Shown here in pieces: positions 15,790 to 24,090 of a DNA stretch of 64,000 bases; position 1 is the stretch's first letter, and each line of letters opens with the position of its first letter. The stretch is taken from positions 4,464,001-4,528,000 of the forward strand of contig NZ_CP036291.1 in assembly GCF_007750855.1 (NCBI RefSeq), given 5' to 3'. Made by a program: the position numbers and the translations under genes. The DNA comes from Pirellulimonas nuda. Its GTDB lineage: Bacteria; Planctomycetota; Planctomycetia; Pirellulales; Lacipirellulaceae. The notes beneath the pieces were generated by a model, which saw nothing but the letters and a program-made list of their open reading frames with translations, made no database searches and was not told the DNA's origin.

Positions 15790-17259
15790 ATGCACCAACT
15801 CACAGACCAACCGATCGACGTCGCGGCCCTGGTTGCGCAGGTGAACGATCCACGCGCCGGCGCCGCGGTGTTGATGCTCGGCGTCACGCGCGAGTGGACG
15901 GGCGACCTCCAGACGACGCACCTCAGCTACGAAGCCCACCGCTCGCTCGCGGAAGCGGAACTGGCCCGCTTGGAGTCCGAAGCCCGTGAGCGGTGGCCGC
16001 TGGTGGGCTGCTGGATCGTGCATCGGCTCGGCGAAGTCCCGCTCGGACAGACCAGCGTAGCGATCGCCGCGAGCTCGCCGCACCGGGACGACGCGTTCGC
16101 CGCGGCGCGGTGGCTGATCGACACGCTCAAACAGCGCGTGCCGATCTGGAAACAAGAGAACTTCGCCGACGGCCAGCGCGAATGGGTCCACCCGGGCGTC
16201 GTTGCTCAAAACGCCGCCGCTCAAGACGCCGCGCCCACGGCCGAGGGGGGCGTGATGGACCCCAAGGCCCAACCGCTGATCGACCGCTTCGGCCGGGCCC
16301 ACGCCAGCCTGCGGATCAGCGTGACCGACCGTTGCAACATCCGCTGCCGGTACTGCATGCCGGGGGGCGCCATCCGCTTCCTTCCCAAGGCGGAGTTGTT
16401 GTCGTTCGAAGAAATCGCGCGCGTCGCGGGGGTGCTGGCCGGGCTGGGCGTGACCAGGCTCCGGCTCACCGGCGGCGAGCCGTTGGTGCGTTCGGGCCTC
16501 GCCAGGCTGGTGGCGATGCTGGCCGCCACGCCGGGCGTGGAAGACCTGGCGCTGACCACCAACGGCATGCTCCTCGACGACCAGGCCGAGGCGCTGCGCG
16601 ACGCCGGCCTGCGGCGGCTGAACATCAGCCTCGACACGCTGCGCGAGGCAACCTTCCAGGAGCTCACCCGCCGCGAGGGCCTCGACCGCGTGCTGGCCGG
16701 CATCGCCGCCGCTCAGCGGGCCGGATTCTCGGCCATCCGGCTGAACGCCCTGGCGATCCGCGGCCTGAACGAAGACGAGATTGTGCCGCTGGGACGCTTC
16801 GCGATCGAGCGCGGCCTCGAGCTGCGGTTCATCGAGTACATGCCGCTGGACGCGGACGGCGCCTGGGCGCGTGCCGACGTGCTGACGGGCGCCGAGGTAC
16901 GTGCGAAGCTTGAGGAGGCCTTCGGGCCGCTGGAGGCGGCGCCCCGGCACGACGCCAGCCAACCGGCCACCGACTATTGCTTTGCTCGCGGCGGCGGACG
17001 CATCGGCTTCATCAACCCCGTCAGCGAGCCCTTCTGCGGCGCCTGCGATCGGCTGCGTCTGACGGCCGAGGGGCAGCTACGCAACTGCTTGTTCTCGACC
17101 GAAGAGTGGAACGTCCGCGACCTGCTGCGCAGCGCCGCAGACGACGCGGCCATCGCCCAACTAGCACGCGAATGCGTCGACGCCAAGCACGCGGGCCACG
17201 GCATCGACAGCCCCGAGTTCCTCAAGCCGGCCCGCGCCATGTACCAGATCGGCGGATAG
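15790..17259 (+). CDS. MoaE-MoaA fusion (molybdopterin synthase large subunit plus GTP 3',8-cyclase)
   Basis: One 489-codon frame encodes two enzymes. Residues 1-140 are MoaE: LMLGVTREWTGDL, and VPIWKQENFADG holding the catalytic Lys121. Residues 156-489 are MoaA: radical-SAM cluster CNIRCRYC (Cys182, 186, 189), RLTGGEP, LTTNG, then the second cluster FCGACDRLRLTAEGQLRNC near 415-433 and the C-terminal Gly-Gly that MoaA needs. A Met at 156 (ATG at 16255) is preceded by GAGGGGGG, so MoaA may also be made separately from an internal start. A 15-residue Ala-rich linker joins the halves. Confidence 0.9.
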   Translation: MHQLTDQPIDVAALVAQVNDPRAGAAVLMLGVTREWTGDLQTTHLSYEAHRSLAEAELARLESEARERWPLVGCWIVHRLGEVPLGQTSVAIAASSPHRDDAFAAARWLIDTLKQRVPIWKQENFADGQREWVHPGVVAQNAAAQDAAPTAEGGVMDPKAQPLIDRFGRAHASLRISVTDRCNIRCRYCMPGGAIRFLPKAELLSFEEIARVAGVLAGLGVTRLRLTGGEPLVRSGLARLVAMLAATPGVEDLALTTNGMLLDDQAEALRDAGLRRLNISLDTLREATFQELTRREGLDRVLAGIAAAQRAGFSAIRLNALAIRGLNEDEIVPLGRFAIERGLELRFIEYMPLDADGAWARADVLTGAEVRAKLEEAFGPLEAAPRHDASQPATDYCFARGGGRIGFINPVSEPFCGACDRLRLTAEGQLRNCLFSTEEWNVRDLLRSAADDAAIAQLARECVDAKHAGHGIDSPEFLKPARAMYQIGG

Positions 17260-17269
17260 GCTTACCCGC

Positions 17270-18427
17270 ATGGCGAGCAGACACTACCTCGACAACGCCG
17301 CCACGAGCTGGCCGAAGCCCGAGGGCGTATACGACGCCGTCGACCGCTACCAACGCGGCTGCGGCGCCGCGGCGGGACGCGGCGGCTACGCCTCGGCCGA
17401 CGCCGCCGGCCAGATCGTAGAGCGGGCCCGGCGCCGGGCAGCGACGCTCCTCGGGGCGCCCGACCCGAAGTCGATCGCCTTCACCCAGAACGGCACCGAC
17501 GCGCTCAACGCCGCTATCCACGGGCTGCTACGGCCCGGCGACCACGTGGTGACTACCGACGCAGAGCACAACTCGGTGCTGCGCCCGCTGCGTGACGCTG
17601 CCGTGCGGCTGGGCTGCCGGATCACCTACGTTCCCTGCGACGCGGCCGGTCAGCTCGAGGCCCGGCGGGTGCTCGCGGCGGTCGAACCGACGACGCGGCT
17701 TGTCGTGTTGACGCACGCCTCGAACGTCACGGGCGCGGTGCTGCCGGTCGAAGAGGTCGGCGCGGCGCTCCGCGACGGCCAGACGCTCTTGCTGGTAGAC
17801 GCCGCCCAGACGCTGGGTCACCGCCGGGTCGACGTCGGCCGCATCGGCGCGGACCTGCTGGCAGCGCCGGGGCACAAGGGGTTGCTGGCGCCGCTGGGGG
17901 TCGGCCTGCTGTGGGTCGGGCCCCGCGCCGCCGGGCAGCTCCGGCCGACGCGTCAGGGGGGGACGGGGAGCGTCAGCGAGTCTGAGGAACAGCCACCCCC
18001 CCTGCCCCACCGGCTTGAGGCAGGGAATCTGAACGTCCCGGCCATCGTGGGGCTCGATGCGGCCCTGGGCTGGATCGAGTCGCAAACGGTGGACGCGATC
18101 GGCCAGCGGCTGGCGCAGCAAACCGCGCGACTGATCGACGGCGCGCAAGGCCTGCCGGGCGTGCGGGTGCTTGGCCCGCCCGCAGTGGAAGAGCGTGCGC
18201 CCGTTGTGAGCCTGCTGACCGAGGGCTACGATCCCCACGAAGCCGCGGCGCTGCTCGACAGCTGCTTCGGCGTTGAGTGCCGCGCCGGCCTGCACTGCGC
18301 CGCTCGCATCCACGGGGCGATCGGCGCCCTGGCTTCCGGCGGCACACTGAGGCTAAGCCCCGGCCCGTTGACGACCGACCATGACATCGACGCCGCCATC
18401 GACGCCCTGCGGCAAATGACCCACTAA
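17270..18427 (+). CDS. Cysteine desulfurase family protein (class V aminotransferase)
   Basis: 385 residues, PLP-dependent. It opens HYLDNAATSWPKPEGVYDAV, the mark of a SufS/Csd-related subfamily. PLP-binding Lys is in APGHKGLLAPLGVG near 205, Asp in LLVDAAQTLGH, and the likely persulfide-forming Cys is in CRAGLHCAARIHG near 345. It removes sulfur from cysteine; placed 11 bases after moaEA, it may feed MoaD thiocarboxylation, although Fe-S assembly is also possible. The neighbourhood argument is inference. Confidence 0.85.
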   Translation: MASRHYLDNAATSWPKPEGVYDAVDRYQRGCGAAAGRGGYASADAAGQIVERARRRAATLLGAPDPKSIAFTQNGTDALNAAIHGLLRPGDHVVTTDAEHNSVLRPLRDAAVRLGCRITYVPCDAAGQLEARRVLAAVEPTTRLVVLTHASNVTGAVLPVEEVGAALRDGQTLLLVDAAQTLGHRRVDVGRIGADLLAAPGHKGLLAPLGVGLLWVGPRAAGQLRPTRQGGTGSVSESEEQPPPLPHRLEAGNLNVPAIVGLDAALGWIESQTVDAIGQRLAQQTARLIDGAQGLPGVRVLGPPAVEERAPVVSLLTEGYDPHEAAALLDSCFGVECRAGLHCAARIHGAIGALASGGTLRLSPGPLTTDHDIDAAIDALRQMTH

Positions 18428-18437
18428 GGACTCTCCC

Positions 18438-18872
18438 ATGCCAGCACCCGAAGCCCCCCAGCCCGATCCGTGGTACGCCGACGGGCTGAAGTTCAAGTGC
18501 ACCGCCTGCGGCAAGTGCTGCGGCGGGGCGCCGGGCTACGTCTGGCTGAACAAGCAAGAGATCGCCGCGATCGCCGCGGAGCGGGAGATGAGCGTGCCGG
18601 CGTTTGAGGCCCGCTACGTCCGTTCGGTGGGGATCCGCAAGAGCCTGGGCGAGAAGTCTGGCGGCGACTGCGTGCTGCTGGATTCCAAGACCCGCAAGTG
18701 CACCGTCTACCAATCCCGCCCCCGGCAGTGCCGCACCTGGCCCTTCTGGGACTCGAATGTCTCTTCCCCGGAGGCTTGGGAACAGACGTGCGAGGAGTGC
18801 CCCGGGGCGGGGGTGGGGAAGCTGTATCAGCTCGAGCACATCGAGGCCCAACGGGCCGTGATCCGGATCTAA
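18438..18872 (+). CDS. YkgJ-family cysteine-cluster (zinc/iron-chelating) protein
   Basis: 144 residues with the YkgJ pattern: FKCTACGKCCGGAPGYVWL near 19-37, then DCVLLDSKTRKCTVYQSRP and QCRTWPFW, with a further CEECPGAG near the end. Eight or more cysteines probably hold a zinc ion or iron-sulfur cluster. The biochemical role of the family is unclear. It is the last gene of the co-directional run that starts with the FAD/Fe-S oxidoreductase, 10 bases after the desulfurase. Confidence 0.8.
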   Translation: MPAPEAPQPDPWYADGLKFKCTACGKCCGGAPGYVWLNKQEIAAIAAEREMSVPAFEARYVRSVGIRKSLGEKSGGDCVLLDSKTRKCTVYQSRPRQCRTWPFWDSNVSSPEAWEQTCEECPGAGVGKLYQLEHIEAQRAVIRI

Positions 18873-19289
18873 GCCGGGGCCGTTTGGCAAAGTTTGCGGA
18901 TTCTAACGATTACACTCATCTCGCCGGTCGATCGGGCCGATACCAATTGGGCCGAAGCAACTCGTCGGCGTTACGGGACGGTTATCGACGCAAGTTCTTT
19001 TATGGAAAAGACTTGCAACGACCGCTGCGTCCCCGACCGCGGCGAATTCGGCGTAAGTTCTTTGAAATCCTATGCTTAGCTCAATTACGTGGCCGTAAGC
19101 CGAAGTGCTGGAATTGTTCCAGACCCGGCCAACGGACGCGGCCCGAGGGCGTCAGCCAGGAGAGCCAACATTGACTCTAATGCTTACCAGTATTACACTT
19201 GGGACGTGCGGAGAGGTCTCGAACGAGGCCTCAATTCGTCAAATCAGCCAGGTGCGTAGGGCGGCGCCCTTCTCCCGCGGAGGTGTTTG
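18873..19289. other. Non-coding gap before the HU/IHF gene
   Basis: This 417-base gap is less GC-rich than its surroundings and holds no convincing reading frame; the short open frames have no family signature. It contains the candidate promoter at 19171-19199 and a strong GGAGGT ribosome-binding site at 19279-19284. No repeat of the kinds seen elsewhere in the window was recognised. It may hold an upstream regulatory region for the nucleoid protein. Confidence 0.5.
19171..19199 (+). promoter_or_regulatory. Candidate sigma-70 promoter for the HU/IHF gene
   Basis: TTGACT at 19171-19176 and TACACT at 19194-19199 are spaced by exactly 17 bases, leaving a leader of about 85 bases to the GTG start. 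The -35 is 5 of 6 and the -10 is 4 of 6 against consensus. Confidence 0.5.
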
Positions 19290-19778
19290 GTGACCAAGAA
19301 AGAGATCGTCAAAACGATCTCCGAGGAGATCGGGCTGACGCAGCTCAAGACGAAGGAGATCGTCCAGAAGACGTTCGACGCAATCGTTGAGACGCTGGTG
19401 GAAGACCGCCGCATTGAACTGCGGAACTTCGGAGTGTTCGAGGTCAAGAAGCGGGCCGCCCGCAAGGCCAGGAACCCGCGGACGGGCGAGAAGGTGGATG
19501 TCGCCGAGAAGTTCGTGGTGACCTTCAAGCCCGGAAAGGAAATGGAAGAACGTGTGCGGGAGCTGGAGCGCCGTGCGGCAGCCGCCCGAGCGGCTGCCCT
19601 GCTGGCGCAAAACGCCAGCCCCCCTCCGCCGCCTGCTGGCTTGCCCAGCGACCCGAGTCACAGCCAGTCCAACGGTTCTCACGAACCGGCTGCCGGAGCT
19701 AAGCCCCTGGGTTCTCTTCAGAACGACCCAACACAAGACAAAACAACTACTTACGACGACCGCAGGCCACTCGGCTAA
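19290..19778 (+). CDS. HU/IHF-family DNA-binding protein with long C-terminal tail
   Basis: A GTG start at 19290 is chosen because GGAGGT lies 5 bases upstream; the TTG one codon earlier is too close. The first ~92 residues are a typical DNA-bending HU/IHF domain: [39 protein letters not shown], then PRTGEKVDV at the DNA-contacting arm tip. From about 93 a charged helix ([20 protein letters not shown]) leads to a Pro/Ser/Asn-rich, probably disordered tail ending at 162. Normal HU is ~90 residues, so the tail nearly doubles it. It is a nucleoid protein; the tail's job is unknown. Confidence 0.85.
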   Translation: MTKKEIVKTISEEIGLTQLKTKEIVQKTFDAIVETLVEDRRIELRNFGVFEVKKRAARKARNPRTGEKVDVAEKFVVTFKPGKEMEERVRELERRAAAARAAALLAQNASPPPPPAGLPSDPSHSQSNGSHEPAAGAKPLGSLQNDPTQDKTTTYDDRRPLG

Positions 19779-19924
19779 ATCCGCCAGTGGCAGCGGAAGA
19801 GACGGACGAAAGACGAGTCACCTTTGATTGCCGCTCCAACGGACGGGGCGGTACAAGCAATTCGGCCGACGCGGTCGCTCCCGACCGCCGACGCCGGCTA
19901 TCGCTCACGGAGGAGCACGGTTCC

Positions 19925-20143
19925 ATGCGCAAATGGCTCTTGGCTGCTGTCGCGGCTTGCACTTTGGGCGCCAACGCTGGATGCCTGCTGCCGATCTACT
20001 CGGCGGACCCGGCCCGTCGTGCCCAGCAGTTGATCTACAACTCGGAAGACTTCCGCAGCCTGCTGGACGAGTGGGAGCGGATCTGGTTCCTCGACCAGCC
20101 CAGCCACATGAAGCCTTATCGGACCAGCGGACTGATCCTGTAG
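19925..20143 (+). CDS. Small lipoprotein of unknown function
   Basis: 72 residues starting MRKWLLAAVAACTLGANAGC: a lipoprotein signal with lipobox NAGC, Cys20. The start is fixed by GGAGGAG about 10 bases upstream; the longer frame would lack a signal. The mature part LLPIYSADPARRAQQLIYNS, then EDFRSLLDEWERIWFLDQPS, looks helical and amphipathic. No named family is recognised. Probably an envelope protein conserved among relatives. Confidence 0.65.
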   Translation: MRKWLLAAVAACTLGANAGCLLPIYSADPARRAQQLIYNSEDFRSLLDEWERIWFLDQPSHMKPYRTSGLIL

Positions 20144-20226
20144 CCTCGATGGCCAATTGATGGCGCTGGGTGGGACCGGTAGGCTTGCGCTCTGAACTCT
20201 CAGACCGCTAGCAAACCCAGTCCTGT

Positions 20227-21216
20227 ATGTCCTCTTCGCCCGTCGACCAGGCCGCCGATTTGGCCGTACAACTCGGTCGGTTGCGGTTGCCCAACCCCGT
20301 GCTGGTGGCGTCTGGGACGTTCGGCTACGCCCGCGAGATGGAGGCGTTTGTCGACCTCGCCCGGCTGGGCGGCATCGTCCCCAAGACGGTCACGCTCGAG
20401 CCCCGCCAGGGCAACGCCCCTTGGCGGACGGTCGAAACGGCCGCCGGCATGCTCAACGCCATCGGCCTCGACAACGACGGCCTCGACGCGTTTATTGAGC
20501 ACCACCTCCCCTACCTCCGCGGCCTGGGCGCCCCGATCATCGTTAGCGTCGCCGGCCGAACGCACGACGAGTTCGTTGCAATGTGCCGCCGCCTGGGCGA
20601 GTGCGAGGGCGCCGCGGCGGTGGAGCTGAACATCTCCTGCCCCAACGTGTCGCACGGGGTGGACTTCGGCGTCGATCCCGCGATGTGCGAGCGCGTGGTG
20701 GCCGACTGCCGGGCCGCCTGCTCGCTGCCGATCATCGCCAAGCTGACACCCAACGTCACCAGCATCGCCGTGATGGCCCGCGCCGCCGAAGCCGGCGGCG
20801 CCGACGCGCTGGCGGTCATCAACACGGTGCTGGGGATGAGCGTCAACTGGCGCAAGCGTCGCCCGATGCTGGCCAACACGGTCGGCGGCCTCAGCGGCCC
20901 CGCGATCAAGCCGATCGCGCTGCGGTGCGTGTGGCAGGCCGCTCAGGCAGTGAAGACCCCCATCATCGGCATCGGCGGCATCGCGACCATCGACGACGTG
21001 ATGGAGTTCCTGGTCGCCGGCGCGAGCGCGGTGCAGCTTGGCACGGTGAACTTTTATCGGCCGGGGGCGAGTATGGAAGTGCTGGATGCGCTGCCGGGGG
21101 CGCTGGCGGAGTTGGGGGCGGCTGACGTGGAGCAAGTTATTGGCGCCATGAGCATTCGCGCAGCGAATGTGTGTCCCCCTCCCCGGCAGGGGGAGGGGCT
21201 AGGGGAGGGGGTTTGA
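20227..21216 (+). CDS. pyrD: Dihydroorotate dehydrogenase, class 1
   Basis: Oxidises dihydroorotate to orotate in pyrimidine synthesis; FMN-dependent, cytosolic. 329 residues with LPNPVLVASGTFGYA near the start, the substrate loop and catalytic Cys in ELNISCPNVSHG near 138-149, and the phosphate-binding IIGIGGIATIDDVMEFL near 247-263. It looks like class 1B (NAD-linked); no PyrK-type electron-transfer partner is adjacent. The last ~14 residues (VCPPPRQGEGLGEGV) are encoded by a G/C-rich repeat arm, not by family sequence, so the original end has been replaced or extended. Confidence 0.92.
   Translation: MSSSPVDQAADLAVQLGRLRLPNPVLVASGTFGYAREMEAFVDLARLGGIVPKTVTLEPRQGNAPWRTVETAAGMLNAIGLDNDGLDAFIEHHLPYLRGLGAPIIVSVAGRTHDEFVAMCRRLGECEGAAAVELNISCPNVSHGVDFGVDPAMCERVVADCRAACSLPIIAKLTPNVTSIAVMARAAEAGGADALAVINTVLGMSVNWRKRRPMLANTVGGLSGPAIKPIALRCVWQAAQAVKTPIIGIGGIATIDDVMEFLVAGASAVQLGTVNFYRPGASMEVLDALPGALAELGAADVEQVIGAMSIRAANVCPPPRQGEGLGEGV
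21175..21211. repeat. G/C-rich repeat, left end of DUF559 unit
   Basis: A self-complementary stretch (CCCCCTCCCC paired with GGGGGAGGGG, followed by CTAGGGGAGGGG). It is also the reverse complement of the repeat at about 21595-21632. It overlaps the 3' end of pyrD. The pair encloses the DUF559 gene. Confidence 0.75.
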
Positions 21217-21224
21217 ACCCTGAC

Positions 21225-21650
21225 ATGCCGCAACCACCACGAAAACGCATCACCAAACAAACAAGAACCCGCGCAGTCAGTTTGCGCGTGAACGCCACCG
21301 GTCCCGAACAAAAACTCTGGAACGCGCTTCGCGCCCGCCAGCTTTCCGGTTTGAAGTTCCGTAGGCAACACCCGATTGAACCCTACATCGTCGATTTCTT
21401 CTGCGCCGAGCACCGACTTGTTCTGGAGCTCGATGGCGATAGCCACGAAGGGCGTCAAGAGTACGATTGCCAGCGAGAGCAGTTCCTTGCTTTTCATCAT
21501 TTCCGAGTTCTTCGATTTACAAACGATGAAGTTCTGACGAATCTTGATGGCGTGTTGGAGGTCATCTTGAAGGCGTGCTCTGTACCCGCCACCGACCCCT
21601 CCCCTAGCCCCTCCCCTAAAAAGGGGAGGGGGATTAAGAAGCCCCGCTAA
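21225..21650 (+). CDS. DUF559 (Vsr-like) endonuclease-domain protein
   Basis: 141 residues from the ATG at 21225; an earlier in-frame start would be inside the repeat. The DUF559 core is clear: NATGPEQKLWNALRARQLSG, FRRQHPIEPYIVDFFCAEHR, then LVLELDGDSHEG and FRVLRFTNDEVLTNLDGVL. The Asp/Glu positions match the restriction-endonuclease-like fold shared with Vsr mismatch nicking enzymes. The last residues (TDPSPSPSPKKGRGIKKP) are translation of the right repeat. Base composition is less GC-rich than pyrD and trpS on either side. The combination of nuclease and flanking inverted repeats suggests a small mobile unit; activity is untested. Confidence 0.8.
   Translation: MPQPPRKRITKQTRTRAVSLRVNATGPEQKLWNALRARQLSGLKFRRQHPIEPYIVDFFCAEHRLVLELDGDSHEGRQEYDCQREQFLAFHHFRVLRFTNDEVLTNLDGVLEVILKACSVPATDPSPSPSPKKGRGIKKPR
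21595..21632. repeat. G/C-rich repeat, right end of DUF559 unit
   Basis: CCCCTCCCCTAGCCCCTCCCC, AAAAA and GGGGAGGGGG form an internal hairpin, and the whole is inverted relative to 21175-21211. It lies within the last codons of the DUF559 gene, just before trpS. Boundaries are good to about one base. Confidence 0.75.
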
Positions 21651-21665
21651 CCTTCCATACCACTC

Positions 21666-22637
21666 ATGCGTGTCCTCTCCGGCATCCAACCCACCGGCCC
21701 CTTCCACTGGGGCAACTACTTCGGCGCCATCCGGCAGTACATCGAGCTGCAGGAGGTGGCTGACGAAGCCTACTACTTCATCGCCAACCTGCACGCGCTG
21801 ACCACCGTGCGCGACCAGGCACTGCTGCGGCAGTACACGCTGGGGGGCGCCATCGACCTGCTCGCCCTGGGGCTCAACCCCGACAAGGCGGTGCTGTTCG
21901 TCCAGTCGGACGTGCCGGAGGTCTCGGAGCTGAGCTGGCTGCTGATGACCGGCACGCCGATGGGCCTCTTGGAGCGCTGCGTCAGCTACAAGGACAAGCT
22001 CGCCAAGGGCCTGAAGGCAGACGCCGGCCTGTTCACCTACCCGGTGCTGCAAGCGGCCGACATCCTGGCGTACGACGCCGACGTAGTGCCGGTGGGCGAG
22101 GACCAGTTGCAGCACATCGAGGTCTGCCGCGACATCGCCGGCAGCTTCAACCACCACTTCGGGCAGACCTTCACCATGCCCAAAGGAAAAGTGCTCGACC
22201 AGTCGGCCCGTGTCCCGGGCACCGACGGCGAGAAGATGAGCAAGAGCTACGGCAACACGCTGGCGGTGTTCGACGACGTGAAAGCGCAGCGGAAGCAAGT
22301 CATGCGCATCCAGACAGACAGCCGCCCGATGGAAGACCCCAAGGACCCCGCCGGCGACGTGCTGATGGACCTCTACAAGCTGGTTGCCAGCGAGGAAGAA
22401 GTGGCCGACATGACCGCGCTCTACGCCCGCGGCGGCTTCGGCTACGGCGACGTGAAGAAGGCGCTGGCCGACGCCGCAGAGCGCTACTGGGCGCCCTACC
22501 GCGACGCCCGCGCCCACTGGGCCGCGAAGCCGGACGCGGTGCGCGAGGTGCTGGCCGCGGGGGCGGTGAAGGCGCGGGCCAAGGCGGCGGGGGTGCTGCG
22601 GCGGGCGCAGGAGGCGGCGGGGGTTGGGGGGTGGTAG
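21666..22637 (+). CDS. trpS: Tryptophanyl-tRNA synthetase
   Basis: Charges tRNA-Trp. 323 residues, a normal length for the bacterial enzyme. Class I signatures: SGIQPTGPFHWGNYFGAIRQ at the start, with HWGN as the HIGH equivalent, and GEKMSKSYGN near 188-197. ANLHALTT and LQAADILAYDADVVPVGEDQ complete the active site. It starts 15 bases after the DUF559 unit, so if that unit is mobile its insertion may have separated trpS from pyrD or altered its leader. Confidence 0.95.
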   Translation: MRVLSGIQPTGPFHWGNYFGAIRQYIELQEVADEAYYFIANLHALTTVRDQALLRQYTLGGAIDLLALGLNPDKAVLFVQSDVPEVSELSWLLMTGTPMGLLERCVSYKDKLAKGLKADAGLFTYPVLQAADILAYDADVVPVGEDQLQHIEVCRDIAGSFNHHFGQTFTMPKGKVLDQSARVPGTDGEKMSKSYGNTLAVFDDVKAQRKQVMRIQTDSRPMEDPKDPAGDVLMDLYKLVASEEEVADMTALYARGGFGYGDVKKALADAAERYWAPYRDARAHWAAKPDAVREVLAAGAVKARAKAAGVLRRAQEAAGVGGW

Positions 22638-22677
22638 AATAGGAGCATGATTTCGTCCTTTATCATTGGGTTCCTAA

Positions 22678-22890
22678 ATGCCAGCAACCTTTAATGCCGT
22701 CATCCGACAAAACGGTCCCTGGTGGATCGGCTGGATTGAGGAAGTTCCCGGCGTAAATTGCCAAGAGGCGACTCGCGAGGAATTGCTGGATAGCTTGCGT
22801 GAGTGTCTCGACGAGGCGCTCGCAATGAATCGTCAGGAAGCTCGCGACGCCGTGGGCGATCCCTACGAAGAAGTCGCCATCTCGTCATGA
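22678..22890 (+). CDS. HicB-like antitoxin
   Basis: 70 residues: FNAVIRQNGPWWIGWIEEVP, then GVNCQEATREELLDSLRECL. This is the partially degraded RNase-H-like fold of the HicB family (a strand pair followed by a helix over the regular EATREELLDSL segment). It lacks an obvious C-terminal DNA-binding extension, so it may be the short form. The stop overlaps the next start by 4 bases (ATGA). It should bind and inactivate the downstream HicA. Confidence 0.8.
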   Translation: MPATFNAVIRQNGPWWIGWIEEVPGVNCQEATREELLDSLRECLDEALAMNRQEARDAVGDPYEEVAISS

Positions 22891-23072
22891 AGCGTCGCGA
22901 TCTCATACGGCACCTTGTGTCACAACGCTGCGAGTTGCTCCGAGAAGGAGGGCGGCATTCTTGGTGGCGGAACGCGGCGAGCAATCGACGCACTTCTGTG
23001 CCACGTCATCGGGAGATTGACGAGCATCTGGCCCGAAAAATATGCCGAGACCTTGGTGTAGCAGAGCCGTAA
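22887..23072 (+). CDS. HicA-like mRNA interferase toxin
   Basis: 61 residues from the ATG at 22887 in the ATGA overlap: MKRRDLIRHLVSQRCELLRE, GGRHSWWRN with the histidine expected at the catalytic position, and VPRHREIDEHLARKICRDLG, the conserved end of the double-stranded-RNA-binding-like HicA fold. In this locus the antitoxin gene comes first, opposite to many hicAB operons but common in this subgroup. Ribonuclease activity is inferred from the family. Confidence 0.8.
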   Translation: MKRRDLIRHLVSQRCELLREGGRHSWWRNAASNRRTSVPRHREIDEHLARKICRDLGVAEP

Positions 23073-23112
23073 CTGATCGTAGAGATTTACCCAAAACCGA
23101 GAACGACCTCCA

Positions 23113-24024
23113 ATGCAACTCGGCTTCGTATCCGCCATCTTCCCCGACCTTTCGCTCGACCACGTGTTCGAGTTCGCCGCCCTCGAAGGGTTTGACTGTG
23201 TCGAGGTGATGTGCTGGCCCCCCGGCGGGCCGGACCGCGCGTACGGCGGCGTGTGCCACATCGACTGTTCGGAGTTCACCCAGGCGATGGCGGACGATGT
23301 CCGCGCGTTGTGCGAGAAGCACGGCGTGGCGATCTCGGCGCTGGGGTACTACTCCGTGCCGCTGTCGGCCCAGGCGGACCAGGCCGAGGCCGCCCAGGCA
23401 CACCTGCATAAAGTGATCGACGCGGCGCCAATGCTGGGGCTCGGCGGAATCAATTCGTTCGTCGGCGCCAATCAGACGCTCAACCTAGAAGACAACTTCA
23501 AGTTGTTTGAGGAGGTTTGGCCCGGCATCGTTCGGCACGCCGAAGAGCGGGGCGTACGGATCGGCATCGAGAACTGCCCGATGCTATACGAGAAAACCTG
23601 GCCGTTCGGGCTGAACCTGGCGCGGTCCCCCGCCATCTGGCGGCGGATGTTCGAAATTATCCCCTCGCCCAACTTTGGGCTGAACTACGACCCATCGCAC
23701 CTGCGGATGCAGTTGATGGACCCCATCGCGCCCATCCGCGAGTTCGGACCGCGGATCTTCCACACGCACGCCAAGGATATGCGGATCGACGTTGAGCGGC
23801 TCAACGACGTCGGCTCGCTGGTTCCGCCGATGGACCGCGGGACCGCCAAGATCCCTGGGCTGGGGGACATCGACTGGGGAAAGTGGATTGGCGCCCTCAC
23901 CGACGCGGGTTTTGACGGCCCTGTGTGCATCGAGGTCGAGGACGAGGCGTTCACTGAGACGCTGGATCGCCGCAAGCAAAGCCTGCGGATTAGCCGCAAT
24001 GTGCTCCGCCCGCTGATCGCTTGA
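23113..24024 (+). CDS. Sugar phosphate isomerase/epimerase family TIM-barrel protein
   Basis: 303 residues of the AP-endonuclease-2/xylose-isomerase-like family. Motifs in barrel order: GFDCVEVMCWPP near 28, IGIENCPM near 150 (metal-binding Glu), LNYDPSHL near 193 (Asp and His), FHTHAKDMR near 217 (His) and a late CIEVEDEAF (Glu). These residues usually coordinate one or two divalent metals. Substrate is not predictable; the family includes inosose and hydroxypyruvate isomerases. The gene is single, 40 bases after hicA. Confidence 0.82.
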   Translation: MQLGFVSAIFPDLSLDHVFEFAALEGFDCVEVMCWPPGGPDRAYGGVCHIDCSEFTQAMADDVRALCEKHGVAISALGYYSVPLSAQADQAEAAQAHLHKVIDAAPMLGLGGINSFVGANQTLNLEDNFKLFEEVWPGIVRHAEERGVRIGIENCPMLYEKTWPFGLNLARSPAIWRRMFEIIPSPNFGLNYDPSHLRMQLMDPIAPIREFGPRIFHTHAKDMRIDVERLNDVGSLVPPMDRGTAKIPGLGDIDWGKWIGALTDAGFDGPVCIEVEDEAFTETLDRRKQSLRISRNVLRPLIA

Positions 24025-24090
24025 GCGGCCCGCGGCGACTAGGATAGAGAATCCAGCGGCGACGGCCGCATCTCTCTCCGAACAGACGCC

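Noticed and set aside
18873..19289. Small reading frames before the HU gene
   Set aside because: The frames (about 60 codons) have no ribosome-binding sites or family signatures.
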